64,000 nt of DNA, taken from assembly GCF_028369065.1 (NCBI RefSeq), contig NZ_JAQNDA010000018.1:1-64000 (forward strand), written 5' to 3'. Positions 52,982-62,479 of the stretch are shown here, piece after piece. The position numbers were made by a program, and so were the translations under genes. Under the pieces are notes generated by a model. That model did no database searches. It saw only the letters and a program-made list of their open reading frames with translations, and was not told the origin of the DNA. The DNA is from Marinobacter sp. SS21. GTDB taxonomy: Bacteria; Pseudomonadota; Gammaproteobacteria; Pseudomonadales; Oleiphilaceae. Each line of letters starts with the position of its first letter. Positions within the stretch are counted from its first letter, which is position 1.

Positions 52982-53463
52982 TGAACCGGCGACGCACAGC
53001 GAAGCCATGGGGCGTGATGCTGGTCGCCTGGTCGCTGAGTGCCTGCGGCGACGCCACCCTGCCGTCTCAACCGAAGCTGGAGATCATTCCCCTGGAGTTG
53101 GTCACCGAGCGCGGACGGGCCGAGCTGATGGTGGAGGTGGCCCATACCCCTGCCCAGCGGCGTATCGGGCTGATGGGACGGGAAGTCTTGCAGGAAGATG
53201 AAGGGATGCTGTTTCTGTATCCTTCAGAGCGCTCCGGCGATACCGGATTCTGGATGCGAAATACTCTGATTCCACTGGATATTGCCTACCTGGGCGAGGA
53301 TGGCATCGTTCGTGCCATTCGTACCATGGCCCCCTGCCCAGTGGACCAGACTTGCCCGAGCTACCCCGCTGGCGCCCCCTATTCCGCCGCCCTGGAAGTG
53401 AACCAGGGCTGGTTTGCCAAACACGGGGTAACCGTCGGCGACCGCGCCGAGTGGGAGCACTAG
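52981..53463 (+). CDS. DUF192 lipoprotein-like protein
   Basis: 160 residues. The N-terminus VMLVAWSLSACGD carries a lipobox-like LSAC, so it is probably a lipoprotein. The DUF192 domain follows: LMVEVAHTPAQRRIGLMGREVLQEDEGMLFLYP, GFWMRNTLIPLDIAYLGEDGIV, and SAALEVNQGWFAKHGVTVGDRAE. The function of DUF192 is unknown; a link to envelope processes is often suggested. It starts inside the stop of the ABC permease. Confidence 0.85.
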   Translation: MNRRRTAKPWGVMLVAWSLSACGDATLPSQPKLEIIPLELVTERGRAELMVEVAHTPAQRRIGLMGREVLQEDEGMLFLYPSERSGDTGFWMRNTLIPLDIAYLGEDGIVRAIRTMAPCPVDQTCPSYPAGAPYSAALEVNQGWFAKHGVTVGDRAEWEH

Positions 53464-53467
53464 CGGG

Positions 53468-54301
53468 TCAACTCTGCTGCAGGTTGCCGCCCATCAACCG
53501 CGCCATATCCCGGGCCAGATCCGAGATGCCGTTTTGGAGCGCACGGTTCATGCTTTCCAAGATGGTGGTGTTAAAACGTCGTGCTTCCGGCTCCCGCAGG
53601 AACTGGGCATAGGTTTCAAGCTTCGCCATGTCCAGGTTGCGATAGGAATACAGGTAGGACAGCACGATACCCTGCTCCACCGCGGGTCGGGACGCTTCAA
53701 TCTCGGTCGCAATGCGCTCTTCAAACACCGACAAGTCCATGGCGGCACCCGGCTGCGTCCCCATCGTCATGGCGGAGAACACCGCCACCCCAGTGAACTT
53801 CTGCAGCTCCATCACCATGTCCGTGGCACCGAACAGCTTGTCCATCTTCTCGGCAAACTTTACCCGCCGTGAATCGCCATACAGGGTTTTGGCCTGCCGC
53901 ATCATATCCCCGTAGGCGCTGGGCTGCGCGGCCCGCCGTTCCGCTTCGGCGATCTCCCGCCCCAGGTCCGACTGATACCAGGTCAACAGAGTTTGAATAT
54001 CAGCATCGCTGAGTTTGCTGGCAAGCGAGGTCTGAATCTCAGCCAGAATATCCTCGGCAACGATGGACCGCTCGGTACTCCGCATCATCGCCTGAAACGT
54101 GGCCTCAGGAATCGGCGTGCCCTGCTGCTGCGCCTGTATAAACCCCGCCTTCAGCGATTCGGGAATCTGAGCGACCTGCTCGTTCAGCCCGGACAGCGCC
54201 ATCAACTCATCGAGTTGCCGATCCCGCTCGCTGGCGTGGCCGACTCCGACATACATGAAAAGCGCCAATAAAAGCAGAAGATGAAAACGGCAATGGGTCA
54301 T
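53468..54301 (-). CDS. DUF2059 periplasmic protein
   Basis: 277 residues with a signal peptide (HLLLLLALFMYVGVGHA, before SERDRQ). It is helical and holds the DUF2059-type pattern DADIQTLLTWYQSDLGREIAEAE. A second repeat-like half follows (EQGIVLSYLYSYRNLDMAKLETYAQFLREPEARRF), so the protein may be a tandem of two such units. The function is not known. It is convergent with the DUF192 gene. Confidence 0.8.
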   Translation of the reverse strand: MTHCRFHLLLLLALFMYVGVGHASERDRQLDELMALSGLNEQVAQIPESLKAGFIQAQQQGTPIPEATFQAMMRSTERSIVAEDILAEIQTSLASKLSDADIQTLLTWYQSDLGREIAEAERRAAQPSAYGDMMRQAKTLYGDSRRVKFAEKMDKLFGATDMVMELQKFTGVAVFSAMTMGTQPGAAMDLSVFEERIATEIEASRPAVEQGIVLSYLYSYRNLDMAKLETYAQFLREPEARRFNTTILESMNRALQNGISDLARDMARLMGGNLQQS

Positions 54302-54469
54302 GATGACTCCCTGTTGTCGAACAAATACACGATCAATTTCGCCACGTCGGCGCTTGGGCTAGAAGGCAGGCACCTTTAAAAGGTAAGTGACCAGACGGAT
54401 TCAGGCAATGCCAGGGTTTGAAAAAAGGCCTGTGGCGGTCAAAAAAAGGATTAGGGAAGAGGTAATAAA

Positions 54470-54556
54470 TGGTGCCCGGAGCCGGAATCGAACCGGCACG
54501 GCCTTGCGGCCGAGAGATTTTAAGTCTCTTGTGTCTACCAATTTCACCATCCGGGC
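54470..54556 (-). tRNA. tRNA-Leu (anticodon UAA)
   Basis: Read on the minus strand, GCCCGGA at the 5' end pairs with TCCGGGC before an encoded ACCA. The anticodon stem is AGAGA/TCTCT with loop CTTAAAA, so the anticodon is UAA. A long variable arm (CGGCCGCAAGGCCG) follows, typical of leucine tRNA, then the T arm with GGTTCGATTCC. The length is 87 bases including CCA. Confidence 0.97.
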
Positions 54557-54617
54557 ATGTTCGGAGGGGATAGGAGGGGCAGGATTGTATAAGGCCTTGG
54601 CCTGTAACGCAATTGGG

Positions 54618-55253
54618 TTACGATGCCTTCACTGCCCGGCCCTTGTAGATGTAACCGGCGATTTTTGGGGTTTTGGGCATGTAGAGGTTTTCTAGCGCCT
54701 GTACTTCGAAGCCTGCTTGTTGAATCAGCTCGGAAATGGGGCGGTTGAGATGGCAGCCGCCGGCGATTTTCTTCCAGGTGGGGGTGATTCGGTCTTGCCA
54801 CTTGTGGACACCGGTGTCGGGAGACTGGCCGTGTTCCAGGAACAGCAGCACGCCGTCCGGTTTCAGCACTCGGTGCATCTGCCGTAACGCCGACAGCCAG
54901 TCCGGGATGGTGCATAGCGTGAAGGTCAGCAGTACGGTGTCGACCGATTCGTCTTTCAGCGGGATCTGCTCACCTGGCAGTCCCAGCCACTCAACCTTGA
55001 CCGGTGACTTGGCCAGGTTGCTCCGGGCTTTGCGCCGCATGCCTTCAGACGGTTCCAATCCGTACACCAGTGTGGTGTGGTCCGGATTGTAAAACTCCAG
55101 GTTAATGCCTGAGCCCATGCCAACCTCCAACACCACACCGCGAGCTTGAGGAACCACCTGGCTGCGGAGTTTCATGACTTGGCCCACGGAGCAGGCCTTG
55201 TCGATGATGTAGGGCAAGATGTTCTCGTCGTAAAAGCGCATCGTTTGTTCCAT
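54618..55253 (-). CDS. Class I SAM-dependent methyltransferase (UbiE/phospholipid methyltransferase-like)
   Basis: 211 residues. The SAM-binding motif I is VVLEVGMGSGINLEFY; the acidic end of strand 2 is VYGLEPSEGM; motif IV is VDTVLLTFTLCTIPDW; then LRQMHRVLKPDGVLLFLEHGQS. The HKWQDRITPTWKKIAGGCHLNRPI segment is typical of small methyltransferases akin to METTL7 or bacterial phospholipid N-methyltransferases. The substrate is undetermined. It is divergent from the cio operon and ends 61 bases before tRNA-Leu. Confidence 0.85.
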   Translation of the reverse strand: MEQTMRFYDENILPYIIDKACSVGQVMKLRSQVVPQARGVVLEVGMGSGINLEFYNPDHTTLVYGLEPSEGMRRKARSNLAKSPVKVEWLGLPGEQIPLKDESVDTVLLTFTLCTIPDWLSALRQMHRVLKPDGVLLFLEHGQSPDTGVHKWQDRITPTWKKIAGGCHLNRPISELIQQAGFEVQALENLYMPKTPKIAGYIYKGRAVKAS

Positions 55254-55318
55254 AATGAGGAGGCGTTTGGGTAACTGGTTGTCATGGCGTATTTTTTCGC
55301 ACCCAGTTCTTTTCGCAC

Positions 55319-55332
55319 TTGACCTGCATCAT
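55319..55332 (+). promoter_or_regulatory. Candidate FNR/ANR-type site upstream of cioA
   Basis: TTGACCTGCATCAT matches 8 of 10 fixed positions of the consensus TTGAT-N4-ATCAA. It lies about 106 bp before the cioA start, a plausible place for oxygen control of a terminal oxidase. It is a by-eye match only. Confidence 0.35.
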
Positions 55333-55437
55333 TGCAATTACAAATACGTAATAACAATATGCCTGATGCTTATAAGGCAGCAGCCCGCCTTTGTGGGTGC
55401 TGATTAAACAGTATCGAATCGGTCAGCGGAGGTTCCA

Positions 55438-56841
55438 ATGGAACTCGACCCCCTACTGCTCTCACGTATCCAATTCGCGTTTGTAGTTTCCTTTCACGCC
55501 ATCTTCCCTGTCTTTAGTATCGGCCTGGCCGCCTTTATTGCGGTTCTCGAAGGTCTGGCTTACAAAACCGGCAACCCGGTCTGGCTCAAGCTTTCTGGCT
55601 TCTGGACCAAGGTGTTTGCCGTAGTGTTCGGCATGGGGGTGGTGTCGGGCATCGTGATGGCGTTCCAGTTTGGTACCAACTGGAGCAACTTTGCGTACGC
55701 GTCCGCCAACTTCCTCGGCCCCATGCTGAGCTATGAGGTGATTACGGCCTTTTTCCTGGAGGCGGCGTTTCTGGGGGTGTTGCTGTTTGGTCGCGATAAG
55801 GTGCCGCCGGGCGCCCACCTGGCGTCGGCGATTCTGGTCGCCACGGGAACCTTTATTTCCGCGTTCTGGATTCTGGCGGCCAACAGCTGGATGCAGACTC
55901 CGGCCGGCATGGAATTGCGAGACGGTATCTTCCATGTGGTGTCCTGGAGTGATGCCATATTCAATCCCTCATTCCCTTACCGGTTCCTGCACATGGTCCT
56001 GGCGTCTTTCCTCACCGGAAGTTTTGTGGTGGCAGGAGTCAGCGCCTGGTACCTGCTTCGTGGCCGGGAGGTTGAGGCCAATAAGAAAGCGCTATCCATG
56101 TGTTTGTGGCTGATCCTGTTCATCGCCCCGACCCAGGCCGTGGTGGGCGATTTTCATGGTTTGAACACGCTGGAACATCAGCCCATGAAGGTGGCGGCGA
56201 TGGAGGGCCATTGGGAAACATCCGGCGAAGTGCCGCTGTTGTTGTTTGCCCTGCCCGACCAGAAAAACCAGACCAACCACTTCGAGCTGGCCATTCCCAA
56301 TCTGGCCAGTTTTATTCTGACTCACGATTGGCACGGAGAGCTGAAAGGTCTTAACGAGGTGCCGCCGGAACACCAACCGCCGGTCGCCATCGTGTTCTGG
56401 TCCTTTCGGGTGATGGTGGGCATCGGCCTGTTGATGATTCTGTTTGCGCTGACCGGATTGGCGCTTCGCCACAAGGGCCGACTTTGGCGGGCCCGCTGGT
56501 ATCTACAGGGACTTCGCGCCATGAGTATCGCGCCGTTTCTAGCGGTATTGACAGGCTGGTTTGTGACCGAAGTTGGCCGTGCGCCCTGGCTGGTTTATGG
56601 CCTGATGTCCCAGGCCGAATCGGTGACGCCATCGCTGACCGGCGGGATGGCGCTGTTTACGTTAATCGGGTACATCGTGGTGTATGCCCTGGTGTTCACC
56701 GCCGGGGTCTATTACCTGATGCGGGTGCTGTACGTGGGACTTGAAGACCCCGATATCGACGACATCGATGATCACGACCGTCCAGCCCGGCCGCTGTCTG
56801 CAGCTCATGTTCCGTTTGAAATTGAACAGGGAGGTCATTGA
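55438..56841 (+). CDS. cioA: Cytochrome bd-type (cyanide-insensitive) quinol oxidase subunit I
   Basis: 467 residues, the short-Q-loop length typical of CIO-type enzymes, compared with about 520 in E. coli CydA. Heme ligands are visible: His20 in SFHAIFP (heme b595), His185 in RFLHMVLAS and Met326 in FRVMVGIG (heme b558). The loop region holds VGRAPWLVYG, the variant of the E. coli GRQPW motif. It reduces oxygen with ubiquinol in the cytoplasmic membrane, tolerant to cyanide and low oxygen. It lies in an operon with cioB and cydDC. Confidence 0.95.
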   Translation: MELDPLLLSRIQFAFVVSFHAIFPVFSIGLAAFIAVLEGLAYKTGNPVWLKLSGFWTKVFAVVFGMGVVSGIVMAFQFGTNWSNFAYASANFLGPMLSYEVITAFFLEAAFLGVLLFGRDKVPPGAHLASAILVATGTFISAFWILAANSWMQTPAGMELRDGIFHVVSWSDAIFNPSFPYRFLHMVLASFLTGSFVVAGVSAWYLLRGREVEANKKALSMCLWLILFIAPTQAVVGDFHGLNTLEHQPMKVAAMEGHWETSGEVPLLLFALPDQKNQTNHFELAIPNLASFILTHDWHGELKGLNEVPPEHQPPVAIVFWSFRVMVGIGLLMILFALTGLALRHKGRLWRARWYLQGLRAMSIAPFLAVLTGWFVTEVGRAPWLVYGLMSQAESVTPSLTGGMALFTLIGYIVVYALVFTAGVYYLMRVLYVGLEDPDIDDIDDHDRPARPLSAAHVPFEIEQGGH

Positions 56842-56843
56842 TT

Positions 56844-57848
56844 ATGAACGAACCTTTCGATCTGGCCCTGATTTGGGCCGCTATCATCGGCTTCGGGATC
56901 ATCATGTACGTGCTGATGGACGGATTCGACCTCGGGGTGGGCATCCTGTTTCCATTTGCACCGGACGAACAGTCACGGGACACCATGATGAACTCGGTGG
57001 CACCAGTGTGGGACGGCAACGAAACCTGGCTGGTGCTGGGCGGTGCGGGACTGCTCGCCGCATTCCCCCTGGTCTACAGCACCATTCTGCCGGCACTCTA
57101 CATCGGGGTCTTTCTGCTGGTCGCCGGGCTGATTTTCCGTGGCGTGGCTTTCGAATTCCGATTCAAGGCGCGCAGTTCTCGATACCTGTGGAATTGGTCG
57201 TTCGCCGGAGGCTCAACGGTCGCAGCCTTCGCCCAGGGCACCGTAGTCGGAGCTTACATTCAGGGCTTTGAGACCGCCAACGGGGTCTTTGTCGGGGGTG
57301 CCCTCGATTGGCTAACGCCGTTTACCGTACTGACCGGGATCGGCATGCTGTCCGGCTATGCCCTACTCGGCGCGACCTGGCTTATCCTGAAAACCGAGGG
57401 CCATCTGCAGGATTGGGCCTTTCGGCTTGCCACGCCGCTGCTGATCAGTGTGCTGGTGATCTTCGCCATCATCAGTGTGTGGACGCCCTTTGTCGACGGC
57501 CAGGTACTGCAGCGCTGGTTCTCCGGTGTCAGTGTGATTTGGGTGTTACCGCTGCTGACTCTGATGTTCGCGGTTCAGATCTGGCGCTCGGTGCGGCAGC
57601 GTTCCGAGGCGATGCCGTTTGTCTCGACCATGGGCCTGTTCATCACCACCTACCTGGGGCTGCTGGTCAGCCGTTGGCCCTACGTGGTGCCGCCGAATAT
57701 CACCCTGTGGGATGCGACCTCGGCCTACAGCTCACAGCTGTTCCTGCTGCTCGGACTGCTGTTCGTCATACCTATCATTCTGGTCTACACCGCCTGGACC
57801 TATTGGGTGTTCCGCGGGAAGGTGCGGGCCAACGCTGGGTACCACTGA
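56844..57848 (+). CDS. cioB: Cytochrome bd-type quinol oxidase subunit II
   Basis: 334 residues from the ATG at 56844, with GGAGG upstream; a TTG two codons earlier overlaps the cioA stop. About eight transmembrane helices. Family features are LIWAAIIGFGIIMYVLMDGFDLGVG, then DTMMNSVAPVWDGNETWLVLGG near the N-terminus, and GMLSGYALLGATWL. It forms the heterodimer with CioA. No short CydX-type gene could be found between it and cydD, which starts directly after its stop. Confidence 0.95.
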   Translation: MNEPFDLALIWAAIIGFGIIMYVLMDGFDLGVGILFPFAPDEQSRDTMMNSVAPVWDGNETWLVLGGAGLLAAFPLVYSTILPALYIGVFLLVAGLIFRGVAFEFRFKARSSRYLWNWSFAGGSTVAAFAQGTVVGAYIQGFETANGVFVGGALDWLTPFTVLTGIGMLSGYALLGATWLILKTEGHLQDWAFRLATPLLISVLVIFAIISVWTPFVDGQVLQRWFSGVSVIWVLPLLTLMFAVQIWRSVRQRSEAMPFVSTMGLFITTYLGLLVSRWPYVVPPNITLWDATSAYSSQLFLLLGLLFVIPIILVYTAWTYWVFRGKVRANAGYH

Positions 57849-59567
57849 GTGGAGGACGCCCTGGCTCAGCCTCGGTCCGAAACGGCCAGAACCGGTGCCA
57901 AGCCGCGCCATGGCCGCACCTGGCTCAATCAGTTGGCCAAGGCCCAGCGGGAAACCATCGCGTTGACCGTCGCGGCGGGAACCCTGGCTGGAGTCTTTAC
58001 CATTGCACAAATGGGCCTATTTGCCTGGGTAATCCACCAGGCGGTGGTCGAGCAAGTCCCACTGATGGCGCTCTCGGCCGAATTTGCCGGTGTGGCCCTG
58101 GCGATGGCCCTGCGGGCACTCGCCCAGGGAATGCAGGCCCAATTTGCCGCCCGTGCCAGCCGAAAGATTCGCGAGCGGGTACGCCAGCAACTCACTGAGG
58201 TCTGGCAAGGCCTCAGCCCCGCCAGACTCAAGTCCAGTTCTGCTGCCACATTGTCAACCGAGTGGTTGGATCAGGTCGAGGCGCTGCATGGTTACTTCGC
58301 CCGCTTTCTGCCCCAGTTAGCCATCTGCGGTGCGGTTCCACTGTTGATCCTGGGGGTCGTGATCAGCCTCGATTGGCTGGCGGGACTGTTTCTGCTGCTG
58401 TCGGCACCGCTCATTCCCCTGTTTATGGCCCTAATTGGGCTAGGGGCGGAAAAGGTGAACCAGCAGCACTTTAAGGTGCTGGGACGGCTGTCCGGGCAAT
58501 TCCTGGATAAGGTTCGAGGGCTAACCACTTTGCAACTCTTCGGCGCCACGCACCAGGCTGCCGGCAAGCTGCAGGAACGCTCAGAGCAGTTCCGCCGGGT
58601 TACCATGAAGACCCTGAAAGTCGCTTTTTTGTCCTCTGCGGTATTGGAGTTCTTTGCCTCGGTGGCCATCGCGGTAGTGGCCATGTACATCGGCTTTGGG
58701 TTACTTGGCTACATCAACATTGGTCCTGCCGATCAACTCACTCTGTTCAGCGGGCTGTTTGTGTTGCTGCTGGCGCCGGAATTTTTCCAGCCATTACGCC
58801 AGCTCGCCCAGCATTACCATGATCGTGCCGCCGCCTTGGGCGCGGCTGAACTCTTGCTGGCAAGATTGGCGACAGACGTCGCCAGGGCCGACCAAGCACC
58901 CGAGGCAACTCACTCGGAACGCGATACCAGCATAATCCAACTAAGCGATGTTTCGGTGAGCTATCCGGGGGCGACTGGCGTACTCAACAGGGTCTCCTGC
59001 AAGCTGCGCCGAGGGCAATGCGTTGCCTTGCGCGGTCGTTCCGGCGGGGGCAAATCGACTTTACTGCACCTGCTGGCCGGTTTTGTTGCGCCGAATGGCG
59101 GCGCGGTGTCGGTCTTTGGGGAGCCTCCCGGCCTGCGCAGATTCGGATGGTTGGGGCAATCGCCGTTTCTGATGCAGGGCAGCTGGGCGGATAACCTGAA
59201 GCTTGTCGCCCCGGCGGCTACGGACGACGCAATCCTTTCGGCTCTGACACTGGTCGGGCTTCGGCCACTGCTGGAGAGTCGTCCTGAGGGCCTATACAGC
59301 GCCGTCACTGAACAGGGCGCGGGGTTGTCAGGCGGCCAGGCTCGGCGGTTATCGCTGGCACGGGTGTTCTTGGCGGATTTCGATCTGGTGTTGCTGGACG
59401 AGCCCACAGCGGGGCTGGACGAGGTCAGCCAGCAGGGCATCATCGACGCCCTGACGACACTGAAATCGCAGGGCAAGACACTGGTGTTCGCGACCCATCA
59501 CGAACGCCTGCTCGAACTGGCGGATCGCACCCTCTGGGTAGAACACGGAGCACTGCGGGATGCGTGA
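57849..59567 (+). CDS. cydD: CydD, ABC transporter for cytochrome bd assembly
   Basis: 572 residues: a six-helix membrane domain (about 40-340) and a nucleotide-binding domain (Walker A LRGRSGGGKSTLLHL, signature GLSGGQARRLSLARV, Walker B LVLLDEPTAGLDE, switch His ATHHERLLELAD). CydDC exports cysteine and glutathione and is needed to assemble bd oxidase. The start is a GTG right after the cioB stop, without a clear ribosome site, so translation may be coupled. It overlaps cydC by 8 bases. Confidence 0.94.
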   Translation: MEDALAQPRSETARTGAKPRHGRTWLNQLAKAQRETIALTVAAGTLAGVFTIAQMGLFAWVIHQAVVEQVPLMALSAEFAGVALAMALRALAQGMQAQFAARASRKIRERVRQQLTEVWQGLSPARLKSSSAATLSTEWLDQVEALHGYFARFLPQLAICGAVPLLILGVVISLDWLAGLFLLLSAPLIPLFMALIGLGAEKVNQQHFKVLGRLSGQFLDKVRGLTTLQLFGATHQAAGKLQERSEQFRRVTMKTLKVAFLSSAVLEFFASVAIAVVAMYIGFGLLGYINIGPADQLTLFSGLFVLLLAPEFFQPLRQLAQHYHDRAAALGAAELLLARLATDVARADQAPEATHSERDTSIIQLSDVSVSYPGATGVLNRVSCKLRRGQCVALRGRSGGGKSTLLHLLAGFVAPNGGAVSVFGEPPGLRRFGWLGQSPFLMQGSWADNLKLVAPAATDDAILSALTLVGLRPLLESRPEGLYSAVTEQGAGLSGGQARRLSLARVFLADFDLVLLDEPTAGLDEVSQQGIIDALTTLKSQGKTLVFATHHERLLELADRTLWVEHGALRDA

Positions 59568-61206
59568 ACTGAAGCCCTGGCTGAGCCTGATCCTGCAGCG
59601 GCGACGGCGACTGCTGCTTGGCGCACTGCTGATGTTTCTTACGCTGGTTTCCGGCTTAGGCCTGTTGGCCCTTTCCGGCTGGTTCATCACCGCCACCGCC
59701 GTTACCGGCTTACTGTTGGCGGCAGGCCTTAGCGCTGCCCTCAACATCTATGTGCCTGGTGGCGGCATACGCCTGTTTGCGATTACTCGCACCGTCACTC
59801 GCTACCTGGAGCGGGTATACAACCACGATACCGTGCTCAGACTGCTGTCCGACACCCGAGGTCGCCTGTTTCTCGGACTGGCCCATCAGGCGCCCTGCGC
59901 GGGCGTCCGCCTTCGCGGTGCGGACTGGCTAACACGACTCACGAGCGACCTCGACGCTCTCGACACGCTGTATCTGAGATTGGTGGCACCCACCGGTTTG
60001 GCGGTGGTGGCGAGCGCCTTGGTGGTGCTATTGGCGTGGCTCTGGTTGTCGCCCGCCCTGGCCCTGGCCACCGGGCTTGCCCTAGCCTGCGCCTTGCTGC
60101 TGGCCACCACGTTGCTGTACCGGCGTACGCGCCACCTGTCGGCGAAACGCTCTGAACAGTTCAGTCAATTACGAGGTCAGGTAATCGAACATCTGGAGGG
60201 CCAGGCCGAGCTGCGGGCCGCCGGTCTGGCTCCAGAGCTAGCCCGGCAACTCTGTGACAGCGCCAAGCACTTCTGCCACCTGCAGGCCCGGGTCGATGTG
60301 GCCACCGGCTGGCATCAGGCCATTTCCGGCTGGCTGGTCAATCTGGCCGCCCTGGCGGCGCTCTGGTTCGGGCTGGAACTGTTCGGCGGTGGCCAGATAA
60401 CGGGACCGGTGGCGGTCATCCTGCCGCTGAGCATTCTTGGGCTGCTGGAGGCTTACACGCTGTTGCCGGATGCGTTCGGACGCCTGGGCGCCACCGAGGC
60501 GTCGGCCCGGCGCCTGAATAAGGATTGCGGCTTGGCGAAACCGGCAATGGCAGTGGGTGCTCAAGACCTGGTGACCGCTCCCGGCGCGGCGCCATTAAAC
60601 GCGAGTTCGATCGACCTGAATAACATCACCATCCGCCACGCTGCCGGCCCAGCGCTGTTGCAAAGCTTCGATCTCGCCGTCCGCAAGGGGGAATGGTTGG
60701 GTATCCTGGGCGCTTCCGGTTGTGGCAAGTCGTCCCTGGCGGATGCACTTGCGGGCGTGTCCCGGCCAGCCGCCGGCGAGATCCGGCGGGCGGCGGACGT
60801 GACCGTCGCCTACCTCACCCAACAAACTGTGCTGTTCGACGATACCGTGAGGTCCAATCTGGTTCCCGATGGACAGGCGATGGCCGATGAGCGCCTCTGG
60901 CACGTATTGGAACTGGTGGGGCTGGAGCAGCGGATAGCCCGGATACCGGGCCAGTTGGATGGCTGGCTTGGTGCCTACGGAACCCAACTGTCCGGTGGTG
61001 AAAGCCGGCGGCTGGCGTTAGCACGGGTGTTGCTGCGGGATTCCGACCTGGTGATTCTGGATGAGCCGTTTACCGGTGTCGATGCGCAAAGCCAGGCCCG
61101 GATCTGCCAGCAACTGCGTCCCTGGCTGCAAGGCCGGGCGGTGGTGGCGCTGGGGCATGGGGCAATGGCCCTGCCCCCGACGGACCGCACCGTCCGCCTG
61201 GGGTAA
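59560..61206 (+). CDS. cydC: CydC, ABC transporter for cytochrome bd assembly
   Basis: 548 residues: membrane domain (about 15-310; LALSGWFITATAVTG, ALNIYVPGGGIRLFAITRTVTRYLERVYNHDTVLRLL is typical CydC) followed by the nucleotide-binding domain (Walker A LGASGCGKSSLADAL, QQTVLFDDTVRSNLVPDG, signature QLSGGESRRLALARV, Walker B LVILDEPFTGVDA, switch His LGHGAMALP). It pairs with CydD. Having cydDC in the same operon as a CIO oxidase makes the unit self-sufficient. It is convergent with the reductase-like gene, which ends 14 bases away. Confidence 0.94.
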   Translation: MRELKPWLSLILQRRRRLLLGALLMFLTLVSGLGLLALSGWFITATAVTGLLLAAGLSAALNIYVPGGGIRLFAITRTVTRYLERVYNHDTVLRLLSDTRGRLFLGLAHQAPCAGVRLRGADWLTRLTSDLDALDTLYLRLVAPTGLAVVASALVVLLAWLWLSPALALATGLALACALLLATTLLYRRTRHLSAKRSEQFSQLRGQVIEHLEGQAELRAAGLAPELARQLCDSAKHFCHLQARVDVATGWHQAISGWLVNLAALAALWFGLELFGGGQITGPVAVILPLSILGLLEAYTLLPDAFGRLGATEASARRLNKDCGLAKPAMAVGAQDLVTAPGAAPLNASSIDLNNITIRHAAGPALLQSFDLAVRKGEWLGILGASGCGKSSLADALAGVSRPAAGEIRRAADVTVAYLTQQTVLFDDTVRSNLVPDGQAMADERLWHVLELVGLEQRIARIPGQLDGWLGAYGTQLSGGESRRLALARVLLRDSDLVILDEPFTGVDAQSQARICQQLRPWLQGRAVVALGHGAMALPPTDRTVRLG

Positions 61207-61219
61207 GGGAGATAGAAGG

Positions 61220-62449
61220 TTAACGGGTTTCCAGCACCTCAAACGTCAGGCCCGCTTTGGTGGTCAGGCGTGGCAACAGTTTGTCACCAAAAATCGAAGC
61301 CGGAGTCCAGAAGCCGCCGGGTACTTCCTCTTTGCTGACATCGAAGGCGAGGCAGCTGGCCGCTTCACCAAGCATTTTTGCGGTAGAGCCGTAACCCGGG
61401 TCTCGATCCCCGCGCACTTTGGTGCGAATGGATTGGCCGTCGTCCGTCTGGCCAAAGAAGCGCAGGTCGTAAAAGCCTTTTTCCTGGGCTTCAGGGCTTG
61501 GCCCCTGGCCCGGTTTGGGCACCACGTACTTCTCCAGCAGCCATCGAGTCGGCTTCACCGCGGAACTCGCAAGAAATCCACCAATGGCAGCGGCTACCCC
61601 AAAGGCGGTCGCTCTGCCAGCGAGTCCCTTACCCGTCACCATCGCCTCATCATAAACGAAGTCCTGGCCATAGGCGTCGGTCAACGCGCTGGTGCGCTGA
61701 ACAATGCGGGTATTGATGGCGGCCATGACGAAGGGCGCTACCCAGGCGTTGCAATCCTGGTCGAACTGCGCCGATTTCACATTGGGTTGACGGGCCTTGT
61801 TGGTGTAGGCCGGGGGACACAGGGAGAAGGGGTTAGCCAATTGCCGCCGCAGATCCGAATCGGCTACGGCTTCCTTGGCGACGTTCATCAACGACGCCAC
61901 GGTGCCACCGGAGAGCCCCCCCTTGGCCGCTTTTACCCGCATTTTCACCTGGCGGCAGGTCTGACCCAAGCGCTTCTCCGCTTCCTGCTGAAGATGCCAG
62001 ACGCCCAAATCGGACGGAATGGAATCAAATCCACAGCAATGCACGATGCGGGCGCCAGAGGCCTTGGCCTGATCTTCGTAACGGCCAATCATCCGCCAGA
62101 TCCATTGAACCTCACCGGTCAGATCGCAATAGTCGGTTCCACGGCCGACACAGGCCTGAATCAACGGCTCACCATACAGGGCATAAGGTCCGACGGTTGA
62201 AATCACGACCCGAGTTTGCTGACACAAAGTGTCGAGGGCCTCGGGGTTTCCGGCATCCGCTACAATGACCGGCAGCTCCGGCGCTCCAATCCTGGCTTTC
62301 ACTTCATCCAGCTTGCCACGAGAGCGTCCGGCGATCGCCCAGTGAAGGCTCTGTCCGGTGCCATAAGTGTCATGCAGGTACTGGCACAGAATCTGGCCGA
62401 CGAAACTGGTTGCACCGAATACAACTACATCATATTGCTGGTCAGTCAT
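61220..62449 (-). CDS. Trans-acting enoyl reductase-like (saccharopine dehydrogenase-fold) protein
   Basis: 409 residues. An N-terminal Rossmann domain (VVVFGATSFVGQILCQYL, VISTVGPYALYGEPLIQAC, GTDYCDLTGEVQWI, IVHCCGFDSIPSDLGVW) and a C-terminal domain with GGLSGGTVASLMNV. It matches the saccharopine dehydrogenase NADP-binding family that includes mycobacterial Rv2953 (trans enoyl reductase), which are common in lipid-rich proteobacteria. The substrate here is unknown. It is followed on the same strand, in reading order, by cydC ends only, so it stands alone or with the upstream membrane protein. Confidence 0.9.
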   Translation of the reverse strand: MTDQQYDVVVFGATSFVGQILCQYLHDTYGTGQSLHWAIAGRSRGKLDEVKARIGAPELPVIVADAGNPEALDTLCQQTRVVISTVGPYALYGEPLIQACVGRGTDYCDLTGEVQWIWRMIGRYEDQAKASGARIVHCCGFDSIPSDLGVWHLQQEAEKRLGQTCRQVKMRVKAAKGGLSGGTVASLMNVAKEAVADSDLRRQLANPFSLCPPAYTNKARQPNVKSAQFDQDCNAWVAPFVMAAINTRIVQRTSALTDAYGQDFVYDEAMVTGKGLAGRATAFGVAAAIGGFLASSAVKPTRWLLEKYVVPKPGQGPSPEAQEKGFYDLRFFGQTDDGQSIRTKVRGDRDPGYGSTAKMLGEAASCLAFDVSKEEVPGGFWTPASIFGDKLLPRLTTKAGLTFEVLETR

Positions 62450-62479
62450 TCTGATTCCTTAGGTGTGAGTTATCGTTTT

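Noticed and set aside
54421..54469. Intrinsic terminator after tRNA-Leu
   Set aside because: T-runs are present on the minus strand, but no stable stem precedes them.
54387..54695. 102-codon plus-strand frame across the tRNA
   Set aside because: It runs through tRNA-Leu on the other strand and has no protein features.
61061..62200. 379-codon plus-strand frame over cydC end and the reductase-like gene
   Set aside because: The minus-strand reductase has full Rossmann motifs; this is its shadow.
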